A stretch of DNA of 64,000 bases. Source: CAVXTF01 sp963701375. GTDB taxonomy: Bacteria > Actinomycetota > Acidimicrobiia > Acidimicrobiales > CAVXTF01. The position numbers and the translations under genes are program-made. The notes beneath the pieces are model-generated. The model did not search any database. It saw only the letters and a program-made list of their open reading frames with translations, and was not told the origin of the DNA. The DNA is taken from contig CAVOZT010000004.1 of assembly GCA_963701375.1 (NCBI GenBank), positions 1,612,001-1,676,000 of the forward strand. The letters are read 5' to 3'. Below are positions 38,642-46,860 of the stretch, piece after piece; position 1 is the stretch's first letter, and each line of letters opens with the position of its first letter.

Positions 38642-38696
38642 GCTTGAGGGGCCGGTGCCCGCAAGGGCGTGGGGGTTCAAGTCCCCCCTCCGACAC
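38642..38696 (+). repeat. Partial tRNA-Leu copy (3' half), candidate attR
   Basis: From the anticodon loop (GCTTGAGGGG) through the variable arm, T arm and acceptor strand to CTCCGACAC this is identical to the tRNA-Leu at 28950 except for one T-to-C change. The 5' half (acceptor strand, D arm) is absent, so no tRNA can be made. It marks the right end of the island. Confidence 0.85.
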
Positions 38697-38858
38697 GAAA
38701 AATTTCGGCATACACCAATCCAGGTGTCGAGGGGGGCCTGGCACCTAGAACTTTTCTTCTCCCCGTGTTAGGACGGTCTTCTCCCGGGGGGCGAATCGGG
38801 ACTGGATCGCAGGCTCAGGATGCCACCGTCGGGTAGACGACTACGACAGGAGGCAACC

Positions 38859-39446
38859 GTGTCGAAGATCAAGAACATGTCCCGGGCGGGCTGGATCGTC
38901 ACCGGCGTCGTGGCAGCCCTGGTGCTCGTGCCGACGGCGGCTGTGGCGGTGACGAACGCCGTCACAATCAAGGGGAGCCCGAGCGGGAACAAGGCCGACG
39001 TCACTGCTGCAGGTCAACTGCTCACTACGACGGCCAACCCGAGCAGCTTCTACCAGAACATGACCACAGGCCTCGGAGCCGGCGCCTACGGTTTCCTTTT
39101 GACACCACCCACGGGGTTGGCTCTGGTCGTCACGACGATCCACATCGACGTGTACAGCGACCCATCGCCGGGGGGCCCTGACATCGTCGCGTTCATCATC
39201 GAGACCGGGACCAGCTGCTCGAGTTCACAAGTCGGGTCGTATAACCAGATCATCCATCCCGACTCTCTCGGGGAAACCGAGGTATCACTCGAGCCGGGGC
39301 TCGGCATCCCGGCTGGGGACGCACTATGCGGAGCTCAAACCGGGAGCGTGGGGGCCCAAGCATCGGTGTCTGGCTACACCGTGCCGTCAAGCAGCGTGAC
39401 ATCAGGCCCACTGCATCGCGTGCCTTCACTCCTGAACCAGAGGTAG
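38859..39446 (+). CDS. Small exported/membrane-anchored protein, copy 1 of a duplicated pair
   Basis: 195 residues. GTG 38859 has AGGAGG at 38848-38853. The start SKIKNMSRAGWIVTGVVAAL VLVPTAAVAVTNAV is a signal peptide or single membrane anchor. The mature domain holds NKADVTAAGQLLTTTANPSS, TGLALVVTTIHIDVYSDPSP, and two cysteines (TSCSSSQ, ALCGAQ), and ends VSGYTVPSSSVTSGPLH. The copy at 46861 shares the first 60 residues nearly unchanged, as well as about 100 bp of upstream DNA; the middle has diverged. No family recognised. A beta-sandwich surface protein is a guess. Confidence 0.75.
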   Translation: MSKIKNMSRAGWIVTGVVAALVLVPTAAVAVTNAVTIKGSPSGNKADVTAAGQLLTTTANPSSFYQNMTTGLGAGAYGFLLTPPTGLALVVTTIHIDVYSDPSPGGPDIVAFIIETGTSCSSSQVGSYNQIIHPDSLGETEVSLEPGLGIPAGDALCGAQTGSVGAQASVSGYTVPSSSVTSGPLHRVPSLLNQR

Positions 39447-39617
39447 CCACGTCGCGGCGAGCGGCGACGCGCATCCGAAATCGCGCGCGGCGAGTGCGAG
39501 GCACGATGACGGCGTCAGTTCTCGAAAGAATGACAGACGCGTATCCACCATTCTCCTAGCGGTCGGGCCGCCGAAATGGCACGATACGCGGGTCGGTACC
39601 GGCGAAGGGAGGATGCC

Positions 39618-40226
39618 GTGACGTGGCACCTGGAGGGGACCTACTTCGAGAACTGCAACTGCGACATGGTCTGCCCCTGTACGACCTCCGGGCTCACGAT
39701 GGCCGCCGACCAAGACCGCTGCCGCGTGGTCCTGGCCTTCCACGTCGTGAGCGGCGAGGTCGAAGGCGTGGACGTTCGAGACAAAACGGTCGTCCTCGTG
39801 GTCGACACACCTCCCGTGATGGCAGACGGTAACTGGCGCGTTGGTGTGATCATGGATGGAGCCGCCTCTCCCGAGCAGGCGGAGAAGCTCGGCGCCGTGT
39901 TCGGTGGACAGGCCGGTGCTCCCATGGCGCTGCTCAGCCCACTTATCACCGAGATGCTCGGAATGGAGTCCGCGCCGATTGACTATGTCGATGATGGTCG
40001 GCGGCATTCCATCAAGATCGGCGATCTGGTGGACATCGAGATCGAGGACTTCGTGTCGCCGATGAATCCGGGAGGCGAAGTCGAGCGCCTGACCGGCATT
40101 TTCCACCCGGCCAACTCCACACTGACGATCGCCAAGGCCAACAGATCCCACGTCGAGGCGTTCGGCTTGTCATTCGCCAACAAAGGGAAGAACGGACACT
40201 CGGCCCCATTTTCCTGGGCCTCATGA
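39618..40226 (+). CDS. DUF1326 domain protein
   Basis: 202 residues. GTG 39618 follows GGGAGG at five bases. It begins VTWHLEGTYFENCNCDMVCP CTTSG, the DUF1326 signature (Y-x-E-x-CNC-x2-x-CPC), and continues with KTVVLVVDTPPVMADGNWRV, AEKLGAVFGGQAG and GIFHPANSTLTIAKANRSHV. The cysteine cluster could bind a metal, but the biochemical role of DUF1326 is not known to me. Its stop overlaps the ATG of the next gene (ATGA), and the third gene of the run is again a DUF1326 protein, so the three form a tight operon. Confidence 0.85.
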   Translation: MTWHLEGTYFENCNCDMVCPCTTSGLTMAADQDRCRVVLAFHVVSGEVEGVDVRDKTVVLVVDTPPVMADGNWRVGVIMDGAASPEQAEKLGAVFGGQAGAPMALLSPLITEMLGMESAPIDYVDDGRRHSIKIGDLVDIEIEDFVSPMNPGGEVERLTGIFHPANSTLTIAKANRSHVEAFGLSFANKGKNGHSAPFSWAS

Positions 40227-40991
40227 ACACAGCTGCGCCGACCCTCCGTCGTCTGACACCCCCGGCTTCACTCCTGCTCCTCGGAGCCTCGGCCGCCTGG
40301 GTGGGCGTGGTCGTCGTTGCACGACATATGGGTCCGATGCCGGGAACTATGGGGCTCGGAATCGGCTCGTTCGTTGCCGTGTGGTCCCTCATGATGACCG
40401 CCATGATGTTGCCGTCGGTGGCCCCTTTCGCCTCGCTCTACACGCGAAGCTTCACCGAACGCCGTGGACTGCGTTTGGCTGTCTTCGGTTCCGGCTATCT
40501 ACTCGTGTGGAGCCTCGCTGCAATCCCCGCCTACGGGCTGGCGTGGCTCGCGGACCGAATCGGCGGCGCTCATCCTTCAGCGGCGACCGGCCTGGCGGTG
40601 GCCATTTTTGCAGCGTGTGGCATCTACCAGCTGACCCCCCTAAAGGACCGCTGCCTTGCGCGCTCGTCGCTCGCCACTGGGGTTCGTCTTCAAGTTCGGT
40701 GCCTACAGTGGGCGCACCAGGGATCTGCGCGTTGGCTTGTACCACGGCGCATTTTGTCTCGCGTGTTGCTGGGGACTGATGGCTCTTCTAGTCGCCTTCG
40801 GACTGATGAATCTGACCGCGATGGTCGTGCTCGCCGCGATCGTTTTGGTCGAAAAGACATCGCCGTGGGGCTCCCGCTTCAGCTGGGCGCTGGGCATCGT
40901 GGCTCTCGTGCTGGCGGTGGTAGTGGTCTTCGCACCTGGCGTCGCGCCAGGGCTCCATCCCGCAGTTCAACCTGGTATGGGGCGCATGTGA
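40223..40991 (+). CDS. DUF2182 integral membrane protein, frameshifted
   Basis: ATG overlaps the preceding stop. The N-terminal frame encodes helices and MGPMPGTMGLGIGSFVAVWS and LMMTAMMLPSVAPFASLYTR, the Met-rich DUF2182 signature, followed by YLLVWSLAAIPAYGLAW and GIYQLTPLKDRCLA. The frame shifts by one extra base at about 40660-40667. It continues with RSPLGFVFKFGAYSGRTRDL, GLYHGAFCLACCWGLMALLV and MNLTAMVVLAAIVLVEKTSP, again classical DUF2182. Corrected length about 255 residues with six or so helices. DUF2182 is described as a predicted metal-binding membrane protein. It lies between two DUF1326 genes, and a functional link to DUF1326 is likely. The indel is probably technical. Confidence 0.8.
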
Positions 40992-41629
40992 CGGCGGTCG
41001 AGAACAGCCTCACCGCCGAATGGCGGGTCCAAGGTTCGTACTTCGAGGCCTGCAACTGCGAGGCCATCTGCCCGTGTCGCAGGGTTGGGGGTGTACCCGG
41101 AGGTTCGTCGAGTTTCGGAGAATGCTTTGGTGCCCTGTCCTGGCACGTTCACGAGGGCCACTCCAACCTTTTGGACCTGTCCGATCTTCGGACGGTGCTC
41201 TCGATTCGCTACTACGACAACGTGCAACCGAGCACTCGGTGGGAGGTCGTGCTCTACGTCGACGACCAAGCCGACGACGCTCAACGCGGGGCCCTGGCCG
41301 ACATCTTCCTCGGGCGCGTCGGTGGGACCGTCGCCAAACAGTACGGGCCAGCTATCGGTGAGATCCACGCAGTTCGCCCGGCCCGGATCACTCTGGAGCA
41401 CACGGCACCACGCAAGCGGATCGACGTGTTGGGCTACCTGACCGTCGAGGCCGAGGGGGAAGCGTCCGTTCCGGGTGACGTGCAATGCGGCATTCCTGGG
41501 CTTGATCACCCAGGCACCGAACTGCACGGAGACATGCTGCAATCGCACGATTCGGCATTGCGCTGGGAGGTCAGGGGCCGGCGAAACGCAGCCTTCATGA
41601 CTGATTTCGACTACAGCTCAGCCGGATAA
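40988..41629 (+). CDS. DUF1326 domain protein, second copy in the operon
   Basis: 213 residues; GTG 40988 overlaps the TGA of the DUF2182 gene by four bases, which fixes the start. It shows TAEWRVQGSYFEACNCEAIC PCRRVGG, the same CNC-x4-CPC cluster as the first DUF1326 gene, then WHVHEGHSNLLDLSDLRTVL, RWEVVLYVDDQADDAQRGAL, ADIFLGRVGGT, and a C-terminal GRRNAAFMTDFDYSSAG. It is clearly a diverged paralog rather than a recent copy. Two distinct DUF1326 proteins flanking a DUF2182 membrane protein suggest a three-part complex or pathway. Function unknown. Confidence 0.85.
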   Translation: MTAVENSLTAEWRVQGSYFEACNCEAICPCRRVGGVPGGSSSFGECFGALSWHVHEGHSNLLDLSDLRTVLSIRYYDNVQPSTRWEVVLYVDDQADDAQRGALADIFLGRVGGTVAKQYGPAIGEIHAVRPARITLEHTAPRKRIDVLGYLTVEAEGEASVPGDVQCGIPGLDHPGTELHGDMLQSHDSALRWEVRGRRNAAFMTDFDYSSAG

Positions 41630-41800
41630 GTCCACTTGTAAGCGCCTCGAGGGCAACCCTGTTTGTGCAGTCCTGCCGGGATCAGGATCTGATTGTTTTA
41701 CCTTTCAGGCATTGGGGGAACATTTGCCCTACACCTCGGCGAGTGATAGCTAGGCTCGGGCTGGAATACGCGAGGAGTCTGAACCGGAGGAGATCAAAAG

Positions 41801-41866
41801 ATGGACGATGCGCCCATTTGTCATCAGCACGACGCATCACTCCATCTGCGGGGGCGTCGGCAATGA
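41801..41866 (+). CDS. Possible 21-residue leader ORF (or true N-terminus) of the P450 gene
   Basis: ATG 41801 has the best ribosome-binding site in this region (GGAGGAGA, seven bases spacing). It encodes MDDAPICHQHDASLHLRGRR Q and its TGA overlaps the P450 ATG (ATGA). The P450 start itself has no such site. Either this is a translational-coupling leader, or it is the real N-terminus of the P450 separated by an indel in the G run at 41850-41855. Confidence 0.4.
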   Translation: MDDAPICHQHDASLHLRGRRQ

Positions 41867-43110
41867 TACGCGCCATCAATGATCCGCTCGAGGTCGATCT
41901 CACCCAAAGTGCCCTCTATACCGATGGATTCCCGCACGAGGCTTTCGCTTCTATTCGACAGAACTCTCCCGTGATGTGGCAAGCGTTCCCCGAAGATTCG
42001 CCTGGTAATCACGACGATGGCTTTTGGGTTCTCTCAAAGCATGGGGACGTCCAGGCCGTAAGCCGTAACCCCGAACTCTTCAGTGCCTTTGACGGGCCTC
42101 AACTCAGCCACCAACCCGAGATCGCCGGGGCGATGCTCGTCAGCATGGACGGGTCAGACCACGTCCGGTTGAGGAGGCTCGTGAGTGCCGGGTTCACACC
42201 TCGCATGGTGAAGGTTCTGGAACTGCAAATCCGGCAATGGGCGGAGTCGATTGTGGACCTTGCTCTCGAGCAGGGGGAGTGCGACTTCGTAGCCGAGATC
42301 GCCTACAAGCTTCCCATGCACGTGATCGCCGACATCGTCGGGATACCAATTGAAGATCGCGACTGGTTGTTCACTCTTACCAGTCAAGCTCTGCAAGGCG
42401 GTTTGGCCGAGAACCCCCTACCACCAGAACAGCAACTCGAAGCCCAAATCCAAATGTTCGACTATGCGCACAGGCTCGGGGAGGAGAAGCGCATCACTCC
42501 GCAGGACGATGTTTGGACAGTCCTGTCGACGGTCGACATCGAAACCGATGACGGGAGCAGGACCACGCTCAGCGAGATGGAGCTTGATCTGTTTTTCATG
42601 CTGCTAACGATTGCCGGGAGCGAGACCACTCGAAACGCCGTATCCCAAGGTCTCGTTGCGCTACTCGACCATCCCGAACAACTCGAGCAGCTCCGTAGCG
42701 ACCGCGGGGCGATTCCGCTCGCAGTGGAGGAGATTCTTCGGTGGTCCTCGCCGGTTTCGTACTTTGCCCGAAGGGCTACGGAGGACACTGAGATCCGCGG
42801 TATACCCATCGCCCGGGGCGACAGGGTGACCATGTGGTTCCCATCCGCCAACCGGGACGAGGAGGTCTTCGATCAGCCCTATCGCTTCGACATCACCCGT
42901 AGCCCGAACCCCCACGTCACCTTCGGGGGTGGGGGCGTTCACTTCTGCCTCGGCGCCCACTTGGCCCGTCGTGAACTTGCCACACTCTTGGAGGTTCTGT
43001 TCGAACGCGCCAAGCACATCGAGCTCGCAGGAGCGCCCTCCTACACGTCCCTTGGGATCTTCAATCCGATCTTGCTCTTCATGCGGGAATTGCCGATTCG
43101 AATCGCGTAG
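41863..43110 (+). CDS. Cytochrome P450
   Basis: 415 residues from ATG 41863 (MIRAINDPLEVDL). P450 landmarks are complete: a C-helix WxxxR-like MDGSDHVRLRRLVSAGFTPR, the I-helix oxygen-activating AGSETTRN, the K-helix ExxR in EEILRWSSPV, and the heme loop FGGGGVHFCLGAHLARREL with ligand Cys362. The length and sequence style fit a soluble class I bacterial P450 of the CYP125/CYP142-like or related actinobacterial kind that hydroxylates sterols, terpenes or fatty acids; subfamily not determined. No ferredoxin or reductase gene adjoins. The translation start is uncertain because of the short upstream ORF. Confidence 0.92.
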   Translation: MIRAINDPLEVDLTQSALYTDGFPHEAFASIRQNSPVMWQAFPEDSPGNHDDGFWVLSKHGDVQAVSRNPELFSAFDGPQLSHQPEIAGAMLVSMDGSDHVRLRRLVSAGFTPRMVKVLELQIRQWAESIVDLALEQGECDFVAEIAYKLPMHVIADIVGIPIEDRDWLFTLTSQALQGGLAENPLPPEQQLEAQIQMFDYAHRLGEEKRITPQDDVWTVLSTVDIETDDGSRTTLSEMELDLFFMLLTIAGSETTRNAVSQGLVALLDHPEQLEQLRSDRGAIPLAVEEILRWSSPVSYFARRATEDTEIRGIPIARGDRVTMWFPSANRDEEVFDQPYRFDITRSPNPHVTFGGGGVHFCLGAHLARRELATLLEVLFERAKHIELAGAPSYTSLGIFNPILLFMRELPIRIA

Positions 43111-43335
43111 GGGACAACGGACGGCGGGAGGGGCGACGAGGGGTTAAGCCAAATACATCTAGGCGTCCCCGTGCCAACTGTCCGGCAACGGCAGAGGTGG
43201 CTGGCATCACGGCTACTAGGAGCATCAACGCTCCTGCGGAGAAGATCGGGGCTAAGGCTCGGCGCCGCGCCGCCGTAAGAGCTGATCGCGGGAAGACCCA
43301 TCGGTTTGACCTTGGTCGTTCTTGTCTAGTCCAAA
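43111..43335. other. Convergent intergenic region, nothing recognised
   Basis: About 225 bp between the P450 stop and the propeller gene stop. Short open frames on the minus strand have no protein-like character, and no clear terminator hairpin with T run was found. Confidence 0.4.
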
Positions 43336-45471
43336 TCACGTCAGCATGAACGTCGTCTTCGCGGTGGCGTGTGAGGTCACACCTTTAGCCGTGATCTTGT
43401 GAGAACCACTCGACCCCGCCTTGGATGACCCGGGAACGGTGCCCGAGCAGCCAAACGAGCCATCAGAATCCACCGTGGCGCTGCAGACAGTCACGATTGC
43501 CGGGTTCGTGAGGCCCGTTTTGTAGGTCACCTTGACTTGCTCACCGGGCGTGTACCCCTGTCCATCGGCGGTGACAGGAGTACGGGGGCCTCCAGACGCG
43601 GGGGTCACCGTCACGGTTGGGACTGACGTAATTCGTCCGATCGTGTTCGCGCCCATACTGAAATTCGTGAACCACAATGCACCATCTGGGCCAACTGTGA
43701 TCCCTGTGGGATCGTCCCCCTCTGGAGGGCTAGGTCCTGGAATGGGATAGTTCGAGAACGTTCCGCTCGTCGTGACCCGTCCGATTGATTGGCTCAGGCC
43801 GGTTGTGAACCACAGCGCTCCGTCGGGACCTGTGACGATGCTGGCTCCTAGGCCGCCGCTATAACTTGAGAGGACCCCGGTCGTAGTAATGCGGTCAGTC
43901 GACCCGGCACACGTGAACCAGAGCGCTCCGTCTGGTCCAGAAGTGATTCCTGCCGGATACAAAATTCCACTACCCGTATAGTTCGTGACGGCACCGCTAG
44001 TGGTGATCCGACCGATTGACGAGTTGGAGTGGTTCGTGAACCACAGCGCCCCGTCGGATCCCGTCGCGATGCCAAATGGATCGTCGATGCCAGTGCCTGT
44101 GTAGTTCGTCACAACTCCAGACGTCGTGACACGTCCGATCGAGTTGTTTCCGCTGTTGGTGAACCAAAGCGCCCCGTCGGGTCCCGAAGTGATGCCAATC
44201 GGATCGTCGATACCGGTGCCCGTATAGCTCGTCACAACTCCAGACGTCGTGATACGTCCGATCGAGTTGTAGTTGGTGAACCACAAGGCTCCATCAGAAC
44301 CCACCGTGATCTCTTCGGGTTCGGCGATGCTCGGAGCGGTGAAGTTCGTGGCAACGCCTGCGGTCGTCATTCGACCGATCGAGTTGTTCTGATTATTCGT
44401 GAACCACAGTGCCCCGTCCGGACCGGCTGTGATCGATGTGGGTCGGAAGATTCCGCTCCCCCGATAATTGAAGAACGACCCAGATGTCGTCAATCGACCG
44501 ATCGAACTGTCGTCATTCGGGGGATTGATGTTCGAAAACCACAATGCCCCGTCCGGACCGCTAGTGATCGCGAAGGGCGAGTTGATCGTCGAGTCTGCAT
44601 AGCTACTTACAACTCCCGTGCTCGTGATGCGTCCAATCGTGTTGTTTCCTTGATTGGTGAACCACAGCGCTCCATCGGGGCCGCTCGTTATGGCTTGTGG
44701 TTTGTTGATGCTGGGATAGCTATAGCTCGTCACAACTCCCGATGTTGTGATGTGCCCGATCGAGTTGTTTCCGCTGTTGGTGAACCACAGTGAGCCATCT
44801 GGCCCGACGGTTATCGTCCCCGGATTGTCGATGCTCGGACTCGTATAGTTCGTGATCACGCCGGCAGTCGTAATGCGGCCTATCGAGTTGTTCCCGTCGT
44901 TGGTGAACCACAGGGCGCCGTCGGGACCTGTGACGATTCCGTACGGATCGTAGATCGTAGGATCGGTGTAGCGGGTGAACGTTCCTGATGTCGTGATGCG
45001 ACCGATGGAGCTGCTAGTCCCGTTTGATACCGTGAACCACAGCGCACCGTCGGGACCGGCAGTAATTTCCTGTGATAGGGAAGTGCTGTTTCCAGACCCC
45101 GTGTACGTGCTGAGGATTCCCGATGTCGTAATCCGTGCGATCGAATTGCCATCCGTGAACCAGAGCGCGTCGTCGGATCCGACGCAAATACCCTGTGGAA
45201 TGATTCCGGGTTCGTAGAAGTTCGAGAGCTCACCGCCTGTAGTGATCCTTCCAATGCTCTCCCCGTTCGTGAACCACAATGCACCATCGGGGCCTGTCAC
45301 AATCCCAAGTGGCGAGTACACCGGAGTGCCCGGATAGATGGAAAAGACCCCTCCGTGGTTCGATAACTCGCTTTCTGCGACAGCAGACGTCGGCGCGACC
45401 ACGAAGCAGGTGACGCAGCCCAGGAGCAACAACAGACTCGTTCGGAATATGAAGCAACGTCCGTTGACCAT
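43336..45471 (-). CDS. Secreted Vgb-like beta-propeller protein with 14 repeats
   Basis: 711 residues. ATG 45471 has GGGAG six bases upstream. A signal peptide (TSLLLLLGCVTCFVVAPTSA VA) is followed by 14 repeats of about 42 residues built on P-x-GI-T-x-GPDGALWFTN, NSIGRITTSGVVTNYT. This is the repeat of virginiamycin B lyase (Vgb)-type propellers, which have seven blades, so 14 repeats could make two propellers. A C-terminal domain of about 90 residues (VTVTPASGGPRTPVTADGQG YTPGEQVKVTYKTG) resembles an IPT/Ig-like fold. The Vgb lyase catalytic histidines are not apparent, so lyase activity is unlikely. A seven-repeat paralog lies at 48673. The DNA is visibly less GC-rich than the surroundings. 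Confidence 0.85.
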   Translation of the reverse strand: MVNGRCFIFRTSLLLLLGCVTCFVVAPTSAVAESELSNHGGVFSIYPGTPVYSPLGIVTGPDGALWFTNGESIGRITTGGELSNFYEPGIIPQGICVGSDDALWFTDGNSIARITTSGILSTYTGSGNSTSLSQEITAGPDGALWFTVSNGTSSSIGRITTSGTFTRYTDPTIYDPYGIVTGPDGALWFTNDGNNSIGRITTAGVITNYTSPSIDNPGTITVGPDGSLWFTNSGNNSIGHITTSGVVTSYSYPSINKPQAITSGPDGALWFTNQGNNTIGRITSTGVVSSYADSTINSPFAITSGPDGALWFSNINPPNDDSSIGRLTTSGSFFNYRGSGIFRPTSITAGPDGALWFTNNQNNSIGRMTTAGVATNFTAPSIAEPEEITVGSDGALWFTNYNSIGRITTSGVVTSYTGTGIDDPIGITSGPDGALWFTNSGNNSIGRVTTSGVVTNYTGTGIDDPFGIATGSDGALWFTNHSNSSIGRITTSGAVTNYTGSGILYPAGITSGPDGALWFTCAGSTDRITTTGVLSSYSGGLGASIVTGPDGALWFTTGLSQSIGRVTTSGTFSNYPIPGPSPPEGDDPTGITVGPDGALWFTNFSMGANTIGRITSVPTVTVTPASGGPRTPVTADGQGYTPGEQVKVTYKTGLTNPAIVTVCSATVDSDGSFGCSGTVPGSSKAGSSGSHKITAKGVTSHATAKTTFMLT

Positions 45472-45778
45472 TACTTGCTCCCTCGATCGCCGAAGAGAGG
45501 AACAGCTAAAGCCAACGGTAGCAACGAAGGAATCGGTTGCCTAGGGCAAAATAATGAGCCCTTGGTTGACCGGACCGGCGCTGGATCCCCGGAAGTGGTC
45601 CCTTTACTGGCCTAAGGGTGGTCCCATCCTCTTGGCGGAACTTTGGTCAAGGTGGTCCGTCCACGAAACTACAGGTCACCTCGTCGGAAGAAGCTGGTCG
45701 ACATCTTCAAGGAGTGGTACTAGCAGCGGTTGACGTTCTCGAGGGGAGCCGCACGCAGGCACCCGGAGGATTGCGTGT
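45472..45778. other. Intergenic region between divergent genes
   Basis: About 307 bp with no convincing gene. The sequence GGTGGTCC recurs (45615, 45650) within a stretch that looks like old mobile-element debris, but no element can be named. It should contain the promoters of the two divergent genes. Confidence 0.35.
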
Positions 45779-46600
45779 GTGACACTTTCGAACGTGAACG
45801 ATGATCTGCGCCGACTGACGGTGGCGATCGAGATGCATGAAGCGAAAGTCTGGGCGGACTGCTTCGATGCCGCCGCTGCGCTCCCGGGAAATCCGTTGGG
45901 AGCCACGGTGGACAGGTCAGCCACACCGCCGTTGGCGTTGTCGAGGTCGATTGGCTCTGTTGAGATCAACCGCGTCGTAGGTCTGGGTCTCGTCTCGCCC
46001 GCCACCCAGGAGACCGTGTCTGCCGTGATGGACTTCTACCGGTTAAGTGGTCAATCCACCTTTCGGATTGAGCTGTCGCCAGCCGCGTCTCCACCGGACC
46101 TTGCACAGGCGCTCGAAATGGCCGGACTCCGACTCGAGGATGACACGGTCACGAAGATGTGGTGTTCCACCGAACAAGTGCCGTCGCCGTCAAAGGAGGT
46201 CGAGGTGCGACGACTTGGCCGCGAGCATCGTAACGCCGTCGCCGAGCTGAATGTCATCGCATGGGGAGCTTGGGAAGCGGCAGATTCCCTCAGACTCTGG
46301 TTCGGCTCCACCGTCGGAACGAAAGGGTTCCGTCACTATGGGATCTTTGACGGCGACCGGCTCGTTTCGGTCGGGGCGCTCGCCGTCACCGGATCCCTTG
46401 GATGGGTGGGCTTCGCCGCTACCCACCCCCACTACCGGGGTCACAGCTTTCGGCGGAGCATCAACCTGGTTCGTCTCGCTGAAGCGCGCGAACTTGGTTG
46501 CCAAATCGTGCACGTGGAGATCGAAACCGCATACGCATCGTCACCCAAGCTCCCTTTTGAGAAGCTCTGCGAGCGGGTAGCATATTCACCGGTTCAGTAG
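45779..46600 (+). CDS. GNAT-family N-acetyltransferase
   Basis: 273 residues, GTG 45779 with GGAGG eleven bases upstream. The first half is weakly conserved and may be a degenerate GNAT domain (FRIELSPAASPPDLAQALEM). The second half is a recognisable GNAT core: EVRRLGREHRNAVAELNVIA, HYGIFDGDRLVSVGALAVTG, WVGFAATHPHYRGHSFRRSI and AEARELGCQIVHVEIE. The acetyl-CoA loop, normally R/Q-x-x-G-x-G/A, is YRGHSFR here, so cofactor binding may be altered. Substrate unknown. It stands alone, before the second copy of the small exported protein. Confidence 0.75.
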   Translation: MTLSNVNDDLRRLTVAIEMHEAKVWADCFDAAAALPGNPLGATVDRSATPPLALSRSIGSVEINRVVGLGLVSPATQETVSAVMDFYRLSGQSTFRIELSPAASPPDLAQALEMAGLRLEDDTVTKMWCSTEQVPSPSKEVEVRRLGREHRNAVAELNVIAWGAWEAADSLRLWFGSTVGTKGFRHYGIFDGDRLVSVGALAVTGSLGWVGFAATHPHYRGHSFRRSINLVRLAEARELGCQIVHVEIETAYASSPKLPFEKLCERVAYSPVQ

Positions 46601-46860
46601 CTGCTTACGAACGCGCCGGAACCGAGAATCCGGGGCATTCCGACTACCTAGATCGGCTGCCGATGCCGAGAAAGTCAATTCGGACAGCCGCGGTTGAGCG
46701 ATTCAGCTCACATAGAAGGTACCCGCCAAGGTTGAACGCCCACTAGAACTCTCGGTACTCCGCGTGTTAGGACGGTCTTCATTCCCGGGGGGCGAATCGG
46801 GACTGGATCGCAGGCTCAGGACGCCACCGTCGGGTCGGACGACTAGGACAGGAGGCAACT
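46601..46860. promoter_or_regulatory. Upstream region duplicated from the 38.7 kb locus
   Basis: From about 46745 the sequence matches 38740-38858: GTGTTAGGACGGTCTTC, then CGGGGGGCGAATCGGGACTG, GATCGCAGGCTCAGGA and AGGAGGCAAC are shared, with a few substitutions and small indels. Conservation of this leader suggests it carries the promoter and ribosome-binding site of the duplicated gene. The first 140 bp of the gap hold nothing I recognise. Confidence 0.6.

Larger units (their letters stand above)
29034..38696. mobile_element. tRNA-Leu-integrated genomic island (two possible tandem elements)
   Basis: The left boundary is the intact tRNA-Leu. The right boundary is a direct repeat of its last 54 nt with one mismatch. 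A 15-nt copy of the tRNA end plus two flanking bases (CCCCCTCCGACACGG) lies inside at 34836-34850, next to a decayed tyrosine integrase. The interval contains three transposase-type genes, a recombinase-like gene, a DUF6788-type gene and two exported proteins, but no housekeeping gene. This is what integration at a tRNA 3' end leaves. The inner repeat suggests two elements in tandem, 29034-34850 and 34851-38696. No replication or conjugation genes are visible, so the island is probably degenerate. Confidence 0.75.

Noticed and set aside
38642..38696. Second tRNA-Leu gene
   Set aside because: Only the 3' half is present; the acceptor 5' strand and D arm are missing, so it is an attachment-site copy.
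43336..45471. Repeat array resembling CRISPR or satellite DNA
   Set aside because: The periodicity of about 126 bp is coding and explained by propeller blades.
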